From positions 1 to 47,992 of the forward strand of contig JBIQKC010000023.1 in assembly GCA_044506885.1 (NCBI GenBank): a stretch of 47,992 nucleotides of DNA, read 5' to 3'. The notes under the pieces were generated by a model. The model worked only from the letters and a program-made list of their open reading frames with translations. It searched no databases and had not been told where the DNA came from. A program made the translations under genes and the position numbers. Of this stretch, positions 1 through 6,706 are shown piece by piece. How positions within the stretch are numbered: the stretch's first letter is position 1; each line of letters opens with the position of its first letter. The DNA is from Croceibacterium_A sp044506885 (GTDB lineage Bacteria > Pseudomonadota > Alphaproteobacteria > Sphingomonadales > Sphingomonadaceae).

Positions 1-52
1 TCTCAGTGGAAACTTCAGACCTTCCCGGGTCAGCTCTCAGCGGAAATCAACA
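1..52. mobile_element. Probable end of an insertion sequence (IS21-like) at the window edge
   Basis: Two imperfect direct copies of a 13-bp word (tctcagtggaaac at 1-13 and tctcagcggaaat at 35-47) lie 34 bp apart. Read on the - strand, the sequence from 52 begins TGTTGATTTCCGCTGAGAG. IS21-family elements have ends starting with TG and carrying several spaced terminal repeats, so this looks like such an end. It interrupts the integrase gene: the integrase reading frame stops within the repeat. The transposase genes would lie left of position 1 and cannot be seen, so the family is inference. Confidence 0.4.
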
Positions 53-789
53 ATGATGTAGTTCTTCTTTGTCGATCCAGTCCAGTTCACCTCCCTTGCT
101 GCCCTGAACTTGGCTACCAAATCGCCGAGAGTGGTCGGCTCTTTTGTTGCAATGGGCGGTTTGCTCCCGAATAGCGGATCGGCGTCAGGGTCTGGGCCGA
201 ACTTGCCTTCCAGCTTGCGTAGTTCGTCTCGCAACGCCCGAATACGGGCTCGGAGCATGACTTGGCACAAGTATTCAAAGGTTGGAGAAGCCTGATCCAA
301 GTTCCAGCCCCTCTCCTCGATCAGCCAGTGAGCTTCAACGGACATGGTGCTCCATGCCTCGTGTTCGGCGAAGTCTAACTGATGTGCGATCATCTGACGA
401 AGGCCGCCAATGCGCTCTTCCCTCGTTCTTTCATCCTTGCCATCCGGTGACATCGCTTTTCCGCGTATGTTCTTCACCAGCAACTGGAAATGGTCGTAGC
501 AAGCGACTTCTATTTCGTTCCGGGTAGGCTCTCCGTCCACTTGCGTTGAAGAGGTGGGCGGGTGGGTGATGACGCTGCGCCGAGCAACTTCGATGCGCCC
601 CTGAAGGTCGGCCACAGTGCGATGGTATTTCTGTCGAACCTTGGCGAAGTCACCTCCAAGCGACCTTTTCAACTCACCTTTGCCCACTGCCGGTCGGAGT
701 GCGCGGGGCACCTGCACCCGCACCTCGAAGCTGCCACCGCGCTGATAGAGGTAATCGAAACCGTCAACTTTGCGCCTGCTTGGGTTCAT
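37..789 (-). pseudogene. Tyrosine-type site-specific integrase, N-terminal part only (truncated)
   Basis: The 250-residue product starts with a DUF6538-like N-terminus (about residues 10-60, 'FDYLYQRGGSFEVRVQVPRA'), as found in many alphaproteobacterial phage and island integrases. A helical middle region follows, then the beginning of the SAM-like core-binding domain (about residues 217-246). The catalytic domain with its R-H-R-Y residues is absent. The frame ends in TGA inside the repeats at 1-52, and the last residues (VDFR) are probably encoded by the inserted element. The gene starts about 100 bp from the 3' end of tRNA-Arg and points away from it, the usual arrangement for an integrase of an element integrated in a tRNA gene. 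The recombinase is very unlikely to work, so the element would be immobilised unless helped in trans. Confidence 0.7.
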
Positions 790-792
790 TAC

Positions 793-830
793 TGGTCCTC
801 CCGCAGGACCAACCTTAGGACCAAATGGTC
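793..830. repeat. Cluster of TGGTCC/GGACCA inverted modules in front of the integrase
   Basis: A perfect 7-bp inverted repeat (tggtcct-cccgc-aggacca, 793-811) is followed by a second aggacca (817-823) and tggtc (826-830), giving another small palindrome (gacca-aa-tggtc, 819-830). The cluster starts 3 bp upstream of the integrase ATG, between it and the tRNA 3' end. It could be integrase arm-type sites or an operator for integrase autoregulation. The function is inference. Confidence 0.4.
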
Positions 831-857
831 AATGAAACCCCAACGCTTCTGCGGGTT

Positions 858-873
858 TGGCGGCTTTCCGCCA
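858..873 (-). terminator. Small hairpin downstream of tRNA-Arg (weak terminator candidate)
   Basis: A 6-bp perfect stem with a 4-nt loop (tggcgg-cttt-ccgcca) lies 13 bp beyond the 3' end of the tRNA in its transcription direction. There is no run of T after it, so intrinsic termination is uncertain. It also lies where the attachment site of the integrated element is expected. Confidence 0.25.
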
Positions 874-886
874 GTTTGAAAAGCAA

Positions 887-963
887 TGGTGCGCCCGACA
901 GGATTCGAACCTGTGGCCCTCAGATTAGGAATCTGATGCTCTATCCTGCTGAGCTACGGGCGC
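887..963 (-). tRNA. tRNA-Arg, anticodon CCT
   Basis: The - strand folds as a complete tRNA. It has a 7-bp acceptor stem (GCGCCCG with CGGGCGC), the D-arm start TAGCTCAGC, the anticodon stem TCAGA/TCTGA enclosing the loop TTCCTAA with anticodon CCT, the T-arm GGTTCGAATCC, discriminator base A and an encoded CCA (887-889). It reads AGG codons. Its 3' end faces an integrase gene, making this gene the likely chromosomal attachment site of an integrated element that extends left of the window. Confidence 0.96.
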
Positions 964-972
964 GCCGGGGTC

Positions 973-1001
973 CGTTTAGGTTGCGCCCGGCGGCTTGGCA
1001 A
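973..1001 (-). promoter_or_regulatory. Candidate promoter of tRNA-Arg
   Basis: On the - strand, TTGCCA (996-1001) and TAAACG (973-978) are separated by exactly 17 bp, and the -10 box ends about 9 bp before the mature tRNA 5' end (963). The position and spacing fit a housekeeping sigma-70-type promoter. Confidence 0.45.
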
Positions 1002-1002
1002 T

Positions 1003-1473
1003 TCAGTTGAGTTCGTCGGGCGGGGCGACCGGAAACGGCAGGGGCGCGATCGCGATCCCCTCGCTCACCAGCGCTTCCGCCTCTTCCGGCGTGGCATGGC
1101 CGTGGATCGTTTCGGGATCGCGTTCGCCATAGTGCATCGCGCGCGACTGCTCGGCGAACGCCGCGCCGACCCACTTCGAACCTTCGAGCGCGCTGGCCTG
1201 CGCTTCGGCCAGCTTGCCCAGCGCCTCGACCACCTGAGGGGGCATCGGCCCCCGCGCGAGCGCCTGTCGGGGCTGGGGTTGGGGCTGAGGCGCTTCTTCG
1301 CGGTTGCCTTTGCGCGGCACCGCAGGGGCCATCGGGGCCTTGGACACGGCGGTGGAGCCACAACGCGGGCAATCGACAAGCCCGCGCGCGCTCTGTTCGG
1401 CGAAATCGGCGGACGAGCCGAACCAGCCTTCAAAACGGTGGCCCGCGTCGCAACAGAGGTCGAAGACGATCAT
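1003..1473 (-). CDS. DUF1178 family protein
   Basis: The 156-residue product begins MIVFDLCCDAGHRFEGWF. It carries a CC pair (Cys7, Cys8) and a CPRC knuckle (Cys35, Cys38) that could bind a metal. A proline/glutamine-rich linker follows and then a conserved C-terminal half ('GERDPETIHGHATPEEAEAL'). This matches the DUF1178 family, whose function is not established. An upstream in-frame codon at 1509 would overlap the amidase gene heavily. The ATG at 1473 lies one base after the amidase stop (TGA-A-ATG), which fixes the start and suggests coupling. It is the last gene of a grxC-amidase-DUF1178 operon. Confidence 0.85.
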   Translation of the reverse strand: MIVFDLCCDAGHRFEGWFGSSADFAEQSARGLVDCPRCGSTAVSKAPMAPAVPRKGNREEAPQPQPQPRQALARGPMPPQVVEALGKLAEAQASALEGSKWVGAAFAEQSRAMHYGERDPETIHGHATPEEAEALVSEGIAIAPLPFPVAPPDELN

Positions 1474-1474
1474 T

Positions 1475-2296
1475 TCAATTCGATGTAACAATCCGGCGGC
1501 GGTTAACAAGGCTTGGCAACTGCCGCCGTACTTCCGCTATCCGGCCGGGGTCGATCTCGGCGAAGCCCAGCCCCGGCCCCGCATCGCCCATGTCGAGGAC
1601 GACATCGCCCCAGGGATCGACCACCAGCGAATGGCCGTACGTGCGCCGTCCATCGGCATGTTCGCCGACTTGCGCCGCCGCGACCACGTAGGCGCTCGCC
1701 TCGATCGCGCGCGCGCGCTGGAGGACATGCCAGTGCGCCCGACCGGTCGGGACGGTGAAGGCGGCGGGAATTGCGATCGCATCGCAATGAAGGCGGCCAA
1801 GTTCCTCGAACAGCGCAGGAAAGCGGATGTCGTAGCAAATCGTCAGCCCCAGCTTTCCGACGGGGGTGTCGGCCGCGACCACTCGCTCGCCCGGAGCATA
1901 AGCGGACGATTCGCGCCATGTCTCGCCGCTCGCCAGTTCGACGTCGAACATGTGGATCTTGTCGTAGCGGGCCGCGATCGCGCCGTGGCCGTCGATCACG
2001 AAGGCGCGATTGGCCCAGCGTCCGTCGTCCAGCGCCACCGCGAGCGAGCCCAGCGCGACCCAGACGCCATGTTCGGCCGCGGCGGCGCGCACCGCAGCGA
2101 GCACCGGGCTTTGCGCTTCGGGAACGACATGCCGGGCGGCGCGCGCCCGGTCGCGGTCGAGCAGGCCGGACATCTCGGGCGCGAACAGCATCGCCGCCCC
2201 GCCCCGCGCCGCATCCGCCACCGCGCCGACGAGCGTCGCGGCGTTTTCGACCGGATCGATCCCGGAGGTCGTCTGCAAGAGCGCGATGCGGGTCAT
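1475..2296 (-). CDS. Carbon-nitrogen hydrolase (nitrilase superfamily, Nit1/deaminated-glutathione-amidase type)
   Basis: The 273-residue protein has the nitrilase catalytic triad in its usual contexts: Glu41 (FAPEM), Lys113 (YDKIHMFD) and Cys154 (LTICYDIRFP). Sequence around these residues resembles the Nit1 branch, which hydrolyses deaminated glutathione to alpha-ketoglutarate and cysteinylglycine. The substrate here is inferred from resemblance. Length is normal for the family and the enzyme should be cytosolic. It lies 12 bp downstream of a glutaredoxin gene, consistent with a glutathione-related theme, and is followed one base later by DUF1178. Confidence 0.85.
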   Translation of the reverse strand: MTRIALLQTTSGIDPVENAATLVGAVADAARGGAAMLFAPEMSGLLDRDRARAARHVVPEAQSPVLAAVRAAAAEHGVWVALGSLAVALDDGRWANRAFVIDGHGAIAARYDKIHMFDVELASGETWRESSAYAPGERVVAADTPVGKLGLTICYDIRFPALFEELGRLHCDAIAIPAAFTVPTGRAHWHVLQRARAIEASAYVVAAAQVGEHADGRRTYGHSLVVDPWGDVVLDMGDAGPGLGFAEIDPGRIAEVRRQLPSLVNRRRIVTSN

Positions 2297-2308
2297 GGCC
2301 GCGTGGTG

Positions 2309-2572
2309 TCAGAGACCGAGCAAGGCGTCCAGCTTGCCCTCGCGATCGAGGCGCGCGAGGTCGTCCGAGCCGCCGATGGCGACATCGTCGATGAAAATCT
2401 GCGGCACCGTGCGCGCATCGGGCTTGCGTTCCAGCATCTCGGCCCGCTTCGGCCCGCCGAGCGTGATGTCGTATTCGATAAATTCGACGCCTTTGGAATT
2501 CAGCAGCCGCTTGGCGCGAAAGCAGTATCCGCAGAGCATCTTGGTATAGATTTCGACTTTCGGCTTGCTCAA
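2309..2572 (-). CDS. grxC: Glutaredoxin 3 (GrxC-type)
   Basis: This 87-residue thioredoxin-fold protein is a small thiol-disulfide oxidoreductase using glutathione. The active site is CGYC (Cys14, Cys17) rather than the common CPYC. The cis-proline motif TVPQIFI and the glutathione-binding GGSDDL near the C-terminus are present. The start codon is TTG, supported by AAGGA about 6 nt upstream; no better in-frame start exists. It heads an operon with the nitrilase-type amidase and DUF1178, and diverges from the small heat-shock gene. Confidence 0.93.
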   Translation of the reverse strand: MSKPKVEIYTKMLCGYCFRAKRLLNSKGVEFIEYDITLGGPKRAEMLERKPDARTVPQIFIDDVAIGGSDDLARLDREGKLDALLGL

Positions 2573-2605
2573 CGGAAATCCTTTTCAATCAGTCTCTTGG
2601 CGAGC

Positions 2606-2631
2606 CTTGAAACCCGCCGCCACGCGCATAT
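2606..2631 (+). promoter_or_regulatory. Candidate heat-shock (sigma-32/RpoH) promoter of the Hsp20 gene
   Basis: CTTGAAA (2606-2612) is a perfect match to the RpoH -35 box. After 11 bp comes GCGCATAT (2624-2631), which matches the CAT-N-T core of the -10 consensus CCCCATNT. It is oriented toward the small heat-shock gene, about 95 bp upstream of its ATG. RpoH control of Hsp20 genes is well known in proteobacteria. Confidence 0.5.
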
Positions 2632-2726
2632 CTAGCACGCATCGCCAGGCGCCGCGAGGGCATGGCGATCCGGCGCCGCAATGCGGGCCGATCATTGTCA
2701 AATTGCTCAACGGAGGATTTGTTTCG

Positions 2727-3197
2727 ATGTCCCGTTTCGATTTCACTCCCTATCGCCGCTCCACGGTCGGCTTCGACCGGCTGTTCGACCTGCTCGAAAA
2801 CCAGGTCCGCCAGAACAGCGGCGACAATTACCCCCCCTTCAACATCGAGCGCCGGGGCGAAGACGCCTATCGCATCACGCTCGCCATCGCCGGCTTCCGG
2901 GCCGAGGACCTCGACATCACCGCGCAGCAGAACCTGCTGGTGATTCAGGGACGCAAGCGCGACGAGCAAAACGAAGGCGAGATGCTCCACGTCGGCATCG
3001 CCAATCGCGGGTTCGAACGCCGCTTCGAACTGGCCGATTTCGTGCGCGTCGAACATGCCGATCTCGCCGACGGGCTGCTGATGATCGACCTCGTGCGCGA
3101 AGTGCCCGAAGCGATGCGGCCGAAGAAGATCGCTGTCGGCGCGCAGCCGACGCTCGAAGTGGTCCGCGAGAACGGCGATCAGGCCGACGCGGCCTGA
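2727..3197 (+). CDS. Small heat-shock protein, Hsp20/alpha-crystallin family (IbpA-like)
   Basis: The 156-residue holdase chaperone begins MSRFDFTPYRRSTVGFDRLF, the typical IbpA-type N-terminus. An alpha-crystallin domain follows (about residues 35-130: 'YRITLAIAGF', 'LLVIQGRK', 'IANRGFERRFELADFV'), with the A-x-x-x-x-G-L motif at 'ADLADGLLMIDL'. The C-terminal tail carries KKIAV, close to the I-x-I/V oligomerisation motif. It binds unfolding proteins in the cytosol. The ATG at 2727 is chosen because GGAGG lies at 2712-2716 and the family N-terminus begins here. A heat-shock promoter candidate lies upstream. Confidence 0.95.
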   Translation: MSRFDFTPYRRSTVGFDRLFDLLENQVRQNSGDNYPPFNIERRGEDAYRITLAIAGFRAEDLDITAQQNLLVIQGRKRDEQNEGEMLHVGIANRGFERRFELADFVRVEHADLADGLLMIDLVREVPEAMRPKKIAVGAQPTLEVVRENGDQADAA

Positions 3198-3219
3198 ACC
3201 CGCGCGGACATCAAGGTTC

Positions 3220-3249
3220 GGGGGCGGACGCCTTGCGGCTTCCGCCCCC
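3220..3249 (+). terminator. Inverted repeat after the Hsp20 gene (possible terminator)
   Basis: A 9-bp perfect GC-rich stem with a 12-nt loop starts 23 bp after the stop codon. No U-tract follows, so this is a weak call. Confidence 0.35.
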
Positions 3250-3479
3250 TCGGCGCCGAAACGCCGACCTGCCCCCCGTACTGGCCGTCCGGGTCGCAAG
3301 AGACGGCCAGTCGTAGTGGCAAGCTGCCCCGGCAATACCGCCGCGACGTGATGCTTTCGGACAATCGTGGAAAGAGTTTAGCCAACAGCATTCCCAACAA
3401 GGAAGCCGATGGCGCCCCGTCCCGCGCCAGTCCCCGGCAATCACCCGGACATGCCGCTATTCGTTAACGCGAGCTACGT

Positions 3480-3497
3480 CCTTACAGCCGTGTAAGG
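3480..3497 (-). terminator. Hairpin downstream of pyrG (possible terminator)
   Basis: Perfect ccttaca/tgtaagg stem with a GCCG loop. A wider repeat, acagccg (3485-3491) with cggctgt further right, overlaps it, so alternative folds exist. There is no U-tract. Confidence 0.3.
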
Positions 3498-3549
3498 CAA
3501 GCGGTTTCTACGGCTGTCCAGAAATGCGACGCTTTCGGCCGCGGGCGTC

Positions 3550-5184
3550 TCAGACCAGTCGCGATTGCCGCACGGCGGCCGCGATGAATCCGGCGAAGAG
3601 CGGATGGGGATCGAACGGCCTGCTTTTCAGTTCGGGGTGGAATTGCACGCCCACGAACCACGGATGATCCGGCCGCTCGACGATTTCGGGCAAGAGCCCG
3701 TCGGGAGACATGCCGGAGAAAACCAGCCCGCCGCTCTCCAGCGGCTCGCGATAGGCGGAGTTGACCTCGTACCGATGGCGATGGCGCTCCGAAATGTGCG
3801 TCGCGCCGTCATAGATGCGCGAAACGTGGCTGTTTCCCGCCAGCACGGCCTCGTAGGCGCCGAGCCGCATCGTGCCGCCCAGATCGCCTTCGGCGGACCG
3901 CTCCTGCAAGCCTTCCGCGCTCATCCATTCGGTAATGATGCCGACGACCGGCTCGCTCGTCTGGCCGAACTCGGTCGAGGACGCCCCGGCGATGCCGGCG
4001 AGGTTTCGCGCCCCTTCGACACAGGCCATCTGCATGCCGAGGCAAATGCCGAAGAACGGCACGTTGCGCTCGCGCGCGAACCGCACGCTGGCGATCTTGC
4101 CTTCCGAACCGCGTTCCCCGAACCCGCCGGGCACCAGAATCGCATGCATCGGTTCGAGCTGCGCGGCGATGGCCGAATCGTCCTGTTCGAACACTTCGGC
4201 GTCGATCCAGCGGATATTGACGCGCACGCGGTTGGCCATGCCGCCATGCACCAGCGCCTCGTTGAGCGACTTGTAGGCGTCGGGAAGGCCGACATACTTG
4301 CCGACCACCGCGATCGTCACTTCGCCTTCCGGGTTGTGATAGCGATCGACGATGTCGACCCAGCGCGACAGGTCGGGGGCCGGTCCCTCCAGCCCGAAGT
4401 GGCGCAGGACCTGCTCGTCCAGCCCTTCATCGTGGTACTGGAGCGGCACCGAATAGATGCTGCGCGCGTCGAGCGCCTGGATCACCGCTTCGGGTCGCAC
4501 GTTGCAGAACAATGCGATCTTGGCTCGTTCGCCGGCTGGCAAAGGATGCTCGCAGCGGCACAGCAGCACGTCCGGCTGGACGCCGAGGCTGGTCAGCTCG
4601 CGCACGGAGTGCTGGGTCGGCTTGGTCTTCAGCTCGCCGGCGGCGGAGATGTAGGGCACCAGCGTCACATGGATGACGCAGGAGTTCTCGCGCCCCAGTT
4701 CGTTGCGCAGCTGGCGGATTGCTTCGATGAACGGCAGGCTTTCGATGTCGCCCACCGTGCCGCCGATCTCGCACAGCACGAAATCGAGATCGTCGCTTTC
4801 GGCCAGCGCGAATTCCTTGATCGCATCGGTCACGTGCGGGATCACCTGGACCGTCGCGCCGAGATAATCGCCGCGCCGTTCGCGGGCGATGATCTGCTGG
4901 TAGATGCGGCCCGAGGTGACGTTATCGCTCTGCCGCGCCGAAACGCCGGTGAAGCGCTCGTAATGGCCGAGGTCGAGATCGGTTTCCGCACCGTCGTCGG
5001 TGACGAAAACCTCGCCGTGCTGGTAGGGACTCATCGTCCCCGGATCGACGTTGAGATAGGGGTCGAACTTGCGAATCCGGACTTTGTAGCCGCGCGCCTG
5101 AAGCACCGCGGCCAGGCTTGCCGCCATCAGCCCCTTGCCAAGCGATGAGACCACGCCGCCGGTGATAAAGATATACCGCGCCAT
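3550..5184 (-). CDS. pyrG: CTP synthase (glutamine-hydrolysing)
   Basis: This 544-residue enzyme makes CTP from UTP, ATP and glutamine, the last step of pyrimidine nucleotide synthesis. The N-terminal synthetase domain (about 1-268) starts MARYIFITGGVVSSLGKGL with the ATP-binding loop. The C-terminal class I glutamine amidotransferase domain has GGFGERG, the nucleophile Cys381 in GICLGMQ, and the His-Pro-Glu end of the triad in VQFHPELKSRP. Length matches the family (545 in E. coli). It follows secG and tpiA on the same strand, as in many alphaproteobacteria, with a 77-bp gap to secG. Confidence 0.98.
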   Translation of the reverse strand: MARYIFITGGVVSSLGKGLMAASLAAVLQARGYKVRIRKFDPYLNVDPGTMSPYQHGEVFVTDDGAETDLDLGHYERFTGVSARQSDNVTSGRIYQQIIARERRGDYLGATVQVIPHVTDAIKEFALAESDDLDFVLCEIGGTVGDIESLPFIEAIRQLRNELGRENSCVIHVTLVPYISAAGELKTKPTQHSVRELTSLGVQPDVLLCRCEHPLPAGERAKIALFCNVRPEAVIQALDARSIYSVPLQYHDEGLDEQVLRHFGLEGPAPDLSRWVDIVDRYHNPEGEVTIAVVGKYVGLPDAYKSLNEALVHGGMANRVRVNIRWIDAEVFEQDDSAIAAQLEPMHAILVPGGFGERGSEGKIASVRFARERNVPFFGICLGMQMACVEGARNLAGIAGASSTEFGQTSEPVVGIITEWMSAEGLQERSAEGDLGGTMRLGAYEAVLAGNSHVSRIYDGATHISERHRHRYEVNSAYREPLESGGLVFSGMSPDGLLPEIVERPDHPWFVGVQFHPELKSRPFDPHPLFAGFIAAAVRQSRLV

Positions 5185-5261
5185 GGGAGTCGGGCCTTAA
5201 GCGTGCGGACGGATTCGGCGCAAGCGCCGATTGCGGGAATTACACAGGCTTTGTTTCGCGC

Positions 5262-5675
5262 TTATTCGGCGACGCCGGCCAGCGGATCCTCGCCCGCCGC
5301 GGCAGGCGTTTCCGATGCGGCCGGCGCGTCGAAGACCGGTGCGCCCAGATCGGCCCCCGGCTGGGTTACCGGAGCCAGCGGATCGTTCGACGCGGGCGCG
5401 GCCGCAGGTTGGAGCGAGGTGTCGATTTCACGTCCCGTGGTCGCATCCACGGCCACCGCCGCAAGGACGATGGCGAGGATCACGAAAATCGTCGCCGTCC
5501 ATTTGGTCGAGCGGGTCAGGAAATCCGCCGCGCCGCGCGCGCTCATCAGCCCGCCCGGACTGCCGCCCCCGCCGATGCCCAGCCCGCCGCCTTCGGACCG
5601 CTGCATCAGCACCAGCCCCACGAGCAAGGCGGCGACGATCGCCTGGACAACGGTCAGAAACAGGAACAGCGACAT
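5262..5675 (-). CDS. secG: Preprotein translocase subunit SecG
   Basis: The 137-residue inner-membrane protein has two transmembrane segments (about residues 2-22 and 53-74) separated by the conserved cytoplasmic loop 'LMQRSEGGGLGIGGGG'. This is the SecG signature. It supports the SecYE channel during SecA-driven export. The C-terminal ~60 residues are an Ala/Pro-rich low-complexity tail, usual in alphaproteobacterial SecG. The ATG at 5675 gives the canonical MSLFLFLTVVQ start, and an in-frame start further upstream would add 15 unconserved residues. It lies 64 bp from tpiA and is likely co-transcribed with it and pyrG. Confidence 0.95.
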   Translation of the reverse strand: MSLFLFLTVVQAIVAALLVGLVLMQRSEGGGLGIGGGGSPGGLMSARGAADFLTRSTKWTATIFVILAIVLAAVAVDATTGREIDTSLQPAAAPASNDPLAPVTQPGADLGAPVFDAPAASETPAAAGEDPLAGVAE

Positions 5676-5739
5676 GCGAAGGCTCTCGATCGTTCGGTAT
5701 GCGGCGATGTAGTCGCACACCGCCCATTCAGCAAGGGAA

Positions 5740-6498
5740 CTAGGCTTCCGCCGCCTCCGCGGCGGCGACGATGATGCCGAGAAAACTCTCCGCGGTCAGG
5801 CTGGCGCCGCCGACGAGCGCGCCGCCGACTTCCTCGGCCCGCAGCAGTTCGGCGGCGTTGTCCGGCTTCACCGAACCGCCGTAGAGGATGCGCACGTTTG
5901 CCCCCTCCTCGCCGTAGATCGCCGTCAGCCGCTCCCGGATCGAGCGGTGCATGGCGCCGACATCGGCCACGGTCGGCGTGCGGCCGGTGCCGATCGCCCA
6001 GACCGGCTCGTAAGCCACCGTGACGCGCTCGGCCGTAGCGTCGCCGCGCGGCAGCGAGCCTTCGAGCTGAGCGGCGACGACCTGCTCCGCATTGCCCGCA
6101 TCGCGTTCCGCCTCGGTCTCCCCGACGCAGACGATCACCGCGAGGCCGGCGGCGAGCGCGGCTTCGGCCTTGGCCTTGACCATGGCGTCGGTCTCGCCGT
6201 GATCGGCGCGCCGTTCGCTGTGTCCGACGATGACGAAACCCGCGCCGGCATCTTTCAGCATCGCGGCGGAAATATCGCCGGTATGCGCGCCGCCGTCGGC
6301 CGCGTGGCAATCCTGCGCGCCCACGCCGATCAGGCCGGCTTCCTTGCGCGTGGCGTGAATCAGGGTGAACGGCGGGGCCAGCGCGACCTCGGCCTTCATC
6401 AGGCGCTCGGCCGCGCGATCGATGGCGCGCGCTTCGGACAGCATCGCGCGCGTGCCGTGCATCTTCCAGTTGCCAACGATGTAGGGGCGCAGGGCCAT
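5740..6498 (-). CDS. tpiA: Triosephosphate isomerase
   Basis: The 252-residue TIM-barrel enzyme interconverts dihydroxyacetone phosphate and glyceraldehyde 3-phosphate. Catalytic residues are visible: Lys12 (GNWKM), His93 (IVGHSERR) and Glu164 (VAYEPVWAIGTG). The phosphate-binding loop ILYGGSVKPDN is near the C-terminus. The ATG at 6498 gives the usual short N-terminus (MALRPYIVGNWKM); an upstream in-frame start would add 13 atypical residues. First gene of the tpiA-secG-pyrG run, divergent from ppiD. Confidence 0.97.
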   Translation of the reverse strand: MALRPYIVGNWKMHGTRAMLSEARAIDRAAERLMKAEVALAPPFTLIHATRKEAGLIGVGAQDCHAADGGAHTGDISAAMLKDAGAGFVIVGHSERRADHGETDAMVKAKAEAALAAGLAVIVCVGETEAERDAGNAEQVVAAQLEGSLPRGDATAERVTVAYEPVWAIGTGRTPTVADVGAMHRSIRERLTAIYGEEGANVRILYGGSVKPDNAAELLRAEEVGGALVGGASLTAESFLGIIVAAAEAAEA

Positions 6499-6623
6499 CC
6501 TTTGTCCTCGAAATTTCAACGGAATCGGTGCGGCCATGGGCCGCGAGACGGATGCCCGCTAGTCCGGGAGGGCCGAGAAGTCAAAACCGCTTTGCCTCCG
6601 GCGTCCGCCGGGTCCGTCGGCTG

Positions 6624-6652
6624 TTGCGACCGGGCCTCATGCGGGATAAGGC
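6624..6652 (+). promoter_or_regulatory. Candidate promoter of the ppiD-trp operon
   Basis: TTGCGA (6624-6629), 17 bp, then TAAGGC (6647-6652), about 55 bp before the ppiD ATG, in the tpiA/ppiD divergent gap. Confidence 0.35.
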
Positions 6653-6706
6653 CGCTCGATTGCGCCCGGCGGCCCGGCAGGAAAAGACAAGAGAAGCCCG
6701 CTTTCC

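Larger units (their letters stand above)
3198..3549. other. 352-bp intergenic region between convergent Hsp20 and pyrG genes, with two inverted repeats
   Basis: No credible gene is seen. Two inverted repeats stand out. One has a 9-bp stem (gggggcgga at 3220-3228 with tccgccccc at 3241-3249) just after the Hsp20 stop. The other has a 7-bp stem with a 4-nt loop (ccttaca-gccg-tgtaagg, 3480-3497), 50 bp after the pyrG stop. Each sits where a terminator would be expected, but neither has a T-run. Confidence 0.5.

Noticed and set aside
3565..5148. 527-codon open frame on the + strand opposite pyrG
   Set aside because: It is a mirror of a highly conserved CTP synthase gene in GC-rich DNA, has no recognisable domain and shows the His/Ala/Asp/Arg-rich composition of antisense shadows.
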